The notes under the pieces: generated by a model
Told to the model about the DNA's origin: nothing
Seen by the model: the letters and a program-made list of their open reading frames with translations, nothing else
Database searches by the model: none
NCBI RefSeq assembly: GCF_015690355.1
Contig: NZ_JADPRT010000009.1
Span: forward strand, 297,890 to 361,889
Length of the DNA: 64,000 nt
Source: Streptacidiphilus fuscans
Lineage (GTDB): Bacteria; Actinomycetota; Actinomycetes; Streptomycetales; Streptomycetaceae
Direction of reading: 5' to 3'
Part shown: piece after piece, positions 59,674 through 64,000 of the stretch
How positions within the stretch are numbered: the stretch's first letter is position 1
How the letters are laid out: each line of letters opens with the position of its first letter
Translations under genes and position numbers: made by a program

Positions 59674-60883
59674 GGCGCAGCGCCTCGATCGGACGCAGGC
59701 TGGCCGCCCGGCTCGCCGGGTAGCTGCCGAAGAACAGCCCGATGGCCACCGCGATGCCGAACGCTCCGTACACCGACGCCGGGATCACCACCGGCTTGAT
59801 GCCGACGATGGTGAAGTGCGCGCCGATCAGCGCGATCACCACACCCAGTCCTGCTCCGACCAGGGACAGCAGCGTCGACTCGGCCAGGAACTGGCCGAGG
59901 ATGACGCCCTTGGGCGCCCCGATCGCCTTGCGGATGCCGATCTCACGGGTCCGCTCGGCGACCGTGACCAGCATGATGTTGGTGATGCCGATGCCGCCGA
60001 CCAGCAGCGAGATCGCCGCCACCGCGCCGAGCAGCACGGTGAAGGTCTGTGTGGTCGAGCTCCGCGTGCTCAGCAGCGAGGCCTGGCTGCTGACCCGGAA
60101 GTCGACCGCCGACGCGCTCTTGATCCCGTGAGTGCCCATCAGGACCGTGGTGATCTCGTTCTGCGCCGGCGTCGTGCTGTTGGCGGAGGTCGCCTCGACC
60201 AGGATCTGGCTCAGCGAACCGAAACCGGTGTAGGCGTTCTGCACCGTCGGCAGCGGCGCGATGATCACGTCGTCCGGGTCGTTGAAGCTGCTGGTGCTGG
60301 TCCCCTTGGTGGCGAGCTCGCCGACCACCGTGAGCGGCGTGCCGCCCAGGATGATCTGCTTGCCGATCGGGGACGCGGTGCCGAACAGGTCCGACGCCGT
60401 GGTCGAGCCGATCACCGCGACCTTGCGTGAGGCCAGCACGTCGTCGTCGCTGAAGTAGTCGCCCTCGGCGACCTTGCTGTTGGACGCCTCGAAGTAGGCC
60501 GGGTAGGTGCCGATCACCGAGCTGACCGTGTGCGAGGTTCCGTCGTAGAGCGCCGTCTGCGAGGTCTGCACCTCGGGGGCGACGCCCTTGATGTCCGGGG
60601 CCTGCGTCGTGTTGGCCAGCGCCTTGGCGTCGGTGAGGGTCAGCGGCTTGGTGCTGGTCGCGGTCGACTGCGCGCCGAAGCCCGCACCGGACGAGATCGT
60701 CAGCGAGTTGGTGCCGAGCGCGTCGATCGAGTTGGTGACCGCCTGCGAGGAGCCGTTGCCGACGGCCAGCAGCAGGATGACCGCGGCCACACCGATCAGG
60801 ATGCCCAACATGGTCAGCCCGGAGCGGACCTTGTTGGCGGAGAGGCCGTGGACGGCGAAGCGGAGTGTCTCCAAGGGGTTCAC
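59666..60883 (-). CDS. MacB-like ABC transporter permease
   Basis: A 405-residue permease from GTG 60883 (AGGAGG upstream), overlapping the ATPase stop as GTGA. It has four helices: one at about 20-42 (LTMLGILIGVAAVILLLAVG), then a ~230-residue extracytoplasmic MacB-PCD domain, and three helices at the C-terminus (AVAAISLLVGGIGITNIMLV, LGVVIALIGAHFTIV, AFGIAVAIGLFFG). VAERTREIGIRKAIGA between helices 2 and 3 is the FtsX-domain signature. Such permeases extrude peptides, macrolides or lipoproteins by mechanotransmission. Unlike MacB, ATPase and permease are separate genes. Confidence 0.93.
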   Translation of the reverse strand: MNPLETLRFAVHGLSANKVRSGLTMLGILIGVAAVILLLAVGNGSSQAVTNSIDALGTNSLTISSGAGFGAQSTATSTKPLTLTDAKALANTTQAPDIKGVAPEVQTSQTALYDGTSHTVSSVIGTYPAYFEASNSKVAEGDYFSDDDVLASRKVAVIGSTTASDLFGTASPIGKQIILGGTPLTVVGELATKGTSTSSFNDPDDVIIAPLPTVQNAYTGFGSLSQILVEATSANSTTPAQNEITTVLMGTHGIKSASAVDFRVSSQASLLSTRSSTTQTFTVLLGAVAAISLLVGGIGITNIMLVTVAERTREIGIRKAIGAPKGVILGQFLAESTLLSLVGAGLGVVIALIGAHFTIVGIKPVVIPASVYGAFGIAVAIGLFFGSYPASRAASLRPIEALRHE

Positions 60884-61668
60884 CGGATCGCCTCCTGGGT
60901 CAAGGTCTCCGCCTCGGCCGCCACCTGTCCGAACGATTCCGCCGCCGCTGCCATCGCGGGCGGCGGGCCGTCGACCGGCGCCTGCCGGACGTCGCTCACG
61001 ATCACGCCGTCGACCAGCCGGATCACGCGCTTGGCGTGGTGGGCCACCTCGTCCTCGTGGGTGATCAGCACGACCGTGCGACCGGTCGCGTTGAGGCGGT
61101 CCACGATGCCGAGGACCTCCTTGGTGCTGTGGCTGTCCAGGTTTCCGGTGGGCTCGTCGGCCAGCAGCATCGCCGGCGCGGTGACCAGCGCGCGGGCCAC
61201 GGCGACGCGCTGCTGCTGGCCGCCGGAGAGCTCGTTGGGCTTGTGGTCGGCACGCTCGGCGAGGCCGACCATGGTCAGCGCGGCCATCGCGCGGCGACGC
61301 CGCTCGGCGGCCTTGACGCCCGCGTAGGCGAGCGGCAGCTCGACCTGGGCCACCGCCGAGGTGCGCGGGACCAGGTTGAAGGACTGGAAGATGAAGCCGA
61401 TCTTGCGGTTGCGGACCAGCGACAGCTGCCGCTCGTCCAGCCCGCCCACGTCGATCCCGTCCAGCAGGTAGCGGCCGGTGGTCGGCACGTCCAGGCAGCC
61501 GAGGATGTTCATCAGGGTCGACTTGCCCGACCCCGAGCTGCCCATGATGGCGACGTAGTCGCCCTGATGGACCGTCAGGTCGACGCCGGCCAGGGCGTGT
61601 ACGACCGCGTCGCCCATGCCGTAGGTCTTCACCAGGCTGCGGGCCGCGATGACGGGAGCGGGGCTCAT
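60880..61668 (-). CDS. MacB-like ABC transporter ATP-binding protein
   Basis: A 262-residue ATPase. Its ATG overlaps the stop of the MacA-like gene (ATGA). Walker A GSSGSGKSTLMN (about 41-52), YIF-type Q-loop IGFIFQSFNLVPRTSA, signature NELSGGQQQRVAVARAL, Walker B MLLADEPTGNLDS, switch His VVLITHEDEVA. This is the LolD/MacB/FtsE class, which partners with FtsX-fold permeases. The C-terminal ~35 residues are a variable extension. It is the second gene of the operon. Confidence 0.95.
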   Translation of the reverse strand: MSPAPVIAARSLVKTYGMGDAVVHALAGVDLTVHQGDYVAIMGSSGSGKSTLMNILGCLDVPTTGRYLLDGIDVGGLDERQLSLVRNRKIGFIFQSFNLVPRTSAVAQVELPLAYAGVKAAERRRRAMAALTMVGLAERADHKPNELSGGQQQRVAVARALVTAPAMLLADEPTGNLDSHSTKEVLGIVDRLNATGRTVVLITHEDEVAHHAKRVIRLVDGVIVSDVRQAPVDGPPPAMAAAAESFGQVAAEAETLTQEAIR

Positions 61669-63059
61669 CCGAGTCCACCCCCGCCACCCGCTCCACCACG
61701 GCCGCCACGGCCACCGCCGCCACCCCCGAAGCCGCCACCGCCACCGCCGAAGCCGCCGGGGAATCCGGTGCTCGGGAAGCCGTTGCTGCCGCTGGTGGAG
61801 ACCACCGTGATCTGGACCTTCTGGCCGAGGGTCACGCCGGAGAGGATCTGGTCGTCGGTGTCGCCCTGGACGCCCAGGGTCACCGGGGTGCGCGTGGTGG
61901 TGCCGTTCGCGTTGACCACCTGGACGCTGGCGCTGGAGCCGGTCCCGGTGATCGCCGAGGTCGGCAGGTAGAGCGCGTCGGAGGCGTCACCGACCGAGAC
62001 CTGGACGCTGGCGCTGAGGCCGGTGCGCAGGTTGGCCGTGTCGCCGAGGATCGCCAGCACCGCGGCGTACTGCACCGCGCTGGAGGAGTTGCCGCCGCCC
62101 GAGCCGGAGCTGGAGACCGGCAGCGAGCTGATGGAGAGCACCTTGGCGTTGAACACCTGGGTGGTGTCCGCGTTCAGGGTCACCGTGGCACCCTGACCGG
62201 CCTTGAGCTTGAGGGCGTCGCCCTCGGAGAAGTCGGCGTTGACCTCCATCCCGGTGGGGTTGGTGATCACCGCGAAGCCGGACAGGGTGGACGAGTTGGA
62301 CGAGGAACTGCTGGAGCCGGAGCCGGACCCACTACCGCCGGACCCGCTGCCCGAACCGCCGCCTGCGCCGGAGCTGCTGCCGCCGGTGCCGGAGACCGAC
62401 TGACCGACCTTGCCGGCGACGGAGGCGACGGTGCCGGAGACGGGGGCCTTCAGCACCGTGCCGTCGAGCGCGCGCTGGGCGGCGTCGACGGCGTTCTGCG
62501 CGGTGGTGACCTGGTTCTGGGCGCTGGCCAGCTGGGCCGGGTTGACGGTCGGGGTCGACGAGGGCGCCGACGCGGCCTGGCCGCTGCCGGCACCGCTGCC
62601 GGAGCCACCGCCTGTGCCCGCGCCGGAGCCTGAGTTGCCGCCACCCGAGCCGGAGCTGGTGGACGACTGTCCCTGCTCGACCTGGGTGAGGTTGGCCTGC
62701 GCGGCGGTCAGCTGCGACTGGGCGGCGGTCAGCGTCTCCTGTGCGGAGGTGGGGTCGACCTTGGCCAGGACCTGCCCGGCGGAAACCTTCTGACCAGCCG
62801 TCACATCGACTTCGGTGAGCGTGCCGCCGGTGGTGAAGCTCACCCCGGCGTCCGACGGCGAGGCCAGCGTGCCCGACCCGGAGACCGTCGCAAGGACATT
62901 GCCGCGCGCGACCGTCGCGGTGCGCGTCGTCGTGGACGTCGTGGTGCTGCTTGAGCCCTCGGCCACGGTCGCCCACGCACCGCCGGCGACCGCCAGCACC
63001 ACCGCGGCGAGCACGGAGTTCAACAGGACGGACTTGCGCCGTCGTGGAAGCACCTTCAT
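61665..63059 (-). CDS. MacA-like periplasmic adaptor (HlyD family) with Gly/Ser-rich insertions
   Basis: A 464-residue protein from ATG 63059. Basic PRRRK, one transmembrane helix (about 12-32), a biotinyl-lipoyl-like strand region (ATVSGSGTLASPSDAGVSFT), and a short alpha hairpin (AQETLTAAQSQLTAAQANLT) interrupted by a ~50-residue Gly/Ser insertion. The second lipoyl half (LKAPVSGTVASVAGKVGQSV) is followed by another Gly/Ser insertion, then beta-barrel and membrane-proximal domains, ending with a GFGGGGGGFGGGGGG tail. In Gram-negatives MacA bridges MacB to an outer channel; in this Gram-positive it may span the thick wall. It is the first gene of the operon. Confidence 0.88.
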   Translation of the reverse strand: MKVLPRRRKSVLLNSVLAAVVLAVAGGAWATVAEGSSSTTTSTTTRTATVARGNVLATVSGSGTLASPSDAGVSFTTGGTLTEVDVTAGQKVSAGQVLAKVDPTSAQETLTAAQSQLTAAQANLTQVEQGQSSTSSGSGGGNSGSGAGTGGGSGSGAGSGQAASAPSSTPTVNPAQLASAQNQVTTAQNAVDAAQRALDGTVLKAPVSGTVASVAGKVGQSVSGTGGSSSGAGGGSGSGSGGSGSGSGSSSSSSNSSTLSGFAVITNPTGMEVNADFSEGDALKLKAGQGATVTLNADTTQVFNAKVLSISSLPVSSSGSGGGNSSSAVQYAAVLAILGDTANLRTGLSASVQVSVGDASDALYLPTSAITGTGSSASVQVVNANGTTTRTPVTLGVQGDTDDQILSGVTLGQKVQITVVSTSGSNGFPSTGFPGGFGGGGGGFGGGGGGRGGRGGAGGGGGLG

Positions 63060-63264
63060 GCCGCACACCTTGGCCGTGCGCTCAAGGCGGGCTCTGGGAG
63101 AAACCTTGGAGTTCGCTGATGTGACATTCCGGGCAGATGGCATCATTGCCGTCTTTTGTGGCACTCCGCATCGGTTCCGGCACCCCTGCGGGCGAATCCG
63201 GTCCCAGCGGATTCGAAGGATTCACCCAGGGCACCAACACCCCCGTGCGGTTCCTTCTTGACCC

Positions 63265-63837
63265 ATGACGACACTCAGCCCTCGCACGGCCTGCGCAGCA
63301 GGTCTGCTCAGCCTCGGCGCGCTGCTGCTGTCCGGCTGCGCCTCCTCGGGCAGCACCAGCAGTTCCTCCGCGTCCTCCCAGGCCTCCGCCTCCTCGACGG
63401 GCGGCCGCGGAGGTGCGGCGATGGCTGCGTACCGGCAGTGCCTCAGCCAGCACGGCGTGACCATGCCCTCCGGCCGCCCGACCGCCCGCCCGAGCGGCGG
63501 CGGTGGCGGCTACGGCGGCGGCAACGGTGGCGGGGGCTTCGGCTTCGGCGGCGGCGCGTCGGCCAACCCGACGATGGCGGCGGCGATGCAGGCCTGCGCC
63601 TCGCTCCGCCCGAAGTTCGGCGGCGGCGGCAAGGGCGGCCGCGGCGGGTTCAACTCGACCGCGATGGCGGCGTTCACCAGCTGCATGAAGGACCACGGCG
63701 TCACCCTCCCCGCGACGGGCGGCGTGCGCGCCCTGAACACGGCGGACCCGAAGACGTCCGCGGCCTTCAACATCTGCAAGGTCCTGATCCCCACCCGCTC
63801 CCCGGGCGCCGCGCCCTCAGCGTCCCCGTCAGCCTGA
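63265..63837 (+). CDS. Gly-rich lipoprotein with two Cys-containing repeats, divergent from MacA
   Basis: A 190-residue lipoprotein from ATG 63265: signal peptide with lipobox LLLSGC (Cys25), Ser/Ala-rich linker, then two copies of a ~20-residue repeat: AAYRQCLSQHGVTMPSG and AAFTSCMKDHGVTLPATGG. Between them is a Gly-rich segment GGGGGYGGGNGGGGFGFGGG followed by MAAAMQACASLRPKFGGGG, a third degenerate repeat, and more glycine. Each repeat has one Cys in xAxxxCxxxHGVxxP. Divergent arrangement with the MacA-like gene and the common Gly/Phe/Tyr-rich style suggest it belongs to the same envelope system. No family is recognised with certainty. Confidence 0.75.
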   Translation: MTTLSPRTACAAGLLSLGALLLSGCASSGSTSSSSASSQASASSTGGRGGAAMAAYRQCLSQHGVTMPSGRPTARPSGGGGGYGGGNGGGGFGFGGGASANPTMAAAMQACASLRPKFGGGGKGGRGGFNSTAMAAFTSCMKDHGVTLPATGGVRALNTADPKTSAAFNICKVLIPTRSPGAAPSASPSA

Positions 63838-63838
63838 G

Positions 63839-64000
63839 GTTGCACCACCTTTAGGGGCGCGGAGCTTCTGCAGGCGAGCAAGCACGCACTACCAAGGGGC
63901 GCGGGGAACTGCGCGAGCAACCACCCCGTCGGGATGGCCCTGCTCGTTCAGCGACACACCACACACGGTGGGGTGTCGCGCCGGTACCCCCGCCCCCGAC
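63839..64000. repeat. Palindromic intergenic repeat, copy 5 (cut by window end)
   Basis: Starts GTTGCACCACCTTTAGGGGC and contains a second core AAGGGGCGCGGGGAACTGCG at about 63894, with the centre GGGATGGCCCTGCTCGTTCA in the orientation of copy 3. It appears to be two partial or nested units. The right arm lies beyond the window. Confidence 0.7.

Overview
The window is high-GC actinobacterial chromosome with Streptomyces-type codon use, GTG starts and intergenic hairpins. Gene content and order resemble the core arm near oriC of Streptomyces and its close relatives (Kitasatospora, Streptacidiphilus): cytochrome bd operon, paired ABC exporters, serS, pheA, DyP/copper genes, aminopeptidase P, HtrA and tRNA-Ser. 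The synteny is recalled from S. coelicolor, not computed. Apart from tRNA-Ser(UGA), a TPP riboswitch and a candidate sRNA, nearly everything is protein coding. No prophage, insertion sequence or CRISPR array was seen.

Layout. 1-9 kb: end of a DEAD-box RNA helicase, a secreted FG-GAP protein, tRNA-Ser, a membrane HtrA protease, a TPP-riboswitch-controlled CytX-type permease, a glycerophosphodiesterase, an anti-sigma-type ATPase and a SEC-C protein. 9-15.5 kb: a prim-pol protein, a glycosyltransferase-like protein, a SpoIIE-type phosphatase lacking one metal-ligand Asp, aminopeptidase P, a TipA-type MerR regulator with its autoregulated promoter, and a second anti-sigma ATPase. 15.8-22.3 kb: a copper-handling cluster (Met-repeat membrane protein, YcnI, Sco, PCuAC, CopC-CopD, Tat-exported DyP peroxidase), probably delivering copper to extracytoplasmic oxidases. 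22.5-28.4 kb: pheA, a DnaA-box cluster, a deacetylase lipoprotein, serS, a HAD phosphatase, a small ORF and an MFS exporter.

28.6-36 kb: a four-gene ABC operon (two ATPases, two permeases), then four consecutive divergent paralogues of a membrane-anchored extracytoplasmic protein family with no recognisable function. 36-40 kb: an F420-type LLM oxidoreductase, a HEPN/MNT toxin-antitoxin-like pair bracketed by a 56-bp direct repeat of LLM sequence, gene debris and a serine beta-lactamase-fold enzyme. 40-50 kb: a MarR/GbsR-like regulator, a giant SARP-NB-ARC-TPR regulator, a Cof-type HAD, a DevS-like GAF kinase, and a two-component system divergent from a PepSY protein.

50-56.2 kb: cydA-cydB-cydCD with an operator resembling Rex and Crp sites. 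56.6-63.8 kb: a two-component system and a translationally coupled MacA-MacB-like efflux operon with an extra Gly-rich membrane protein and a divergent Gly-rich lipoprotein. At least five copies of a ~125-bp palindromic repeat lie between genes. The least explained items are the four-paralogue array, the Gly-rich MacAB module, the DnaA-box cluster and the candidate Crp-linked sRNA.
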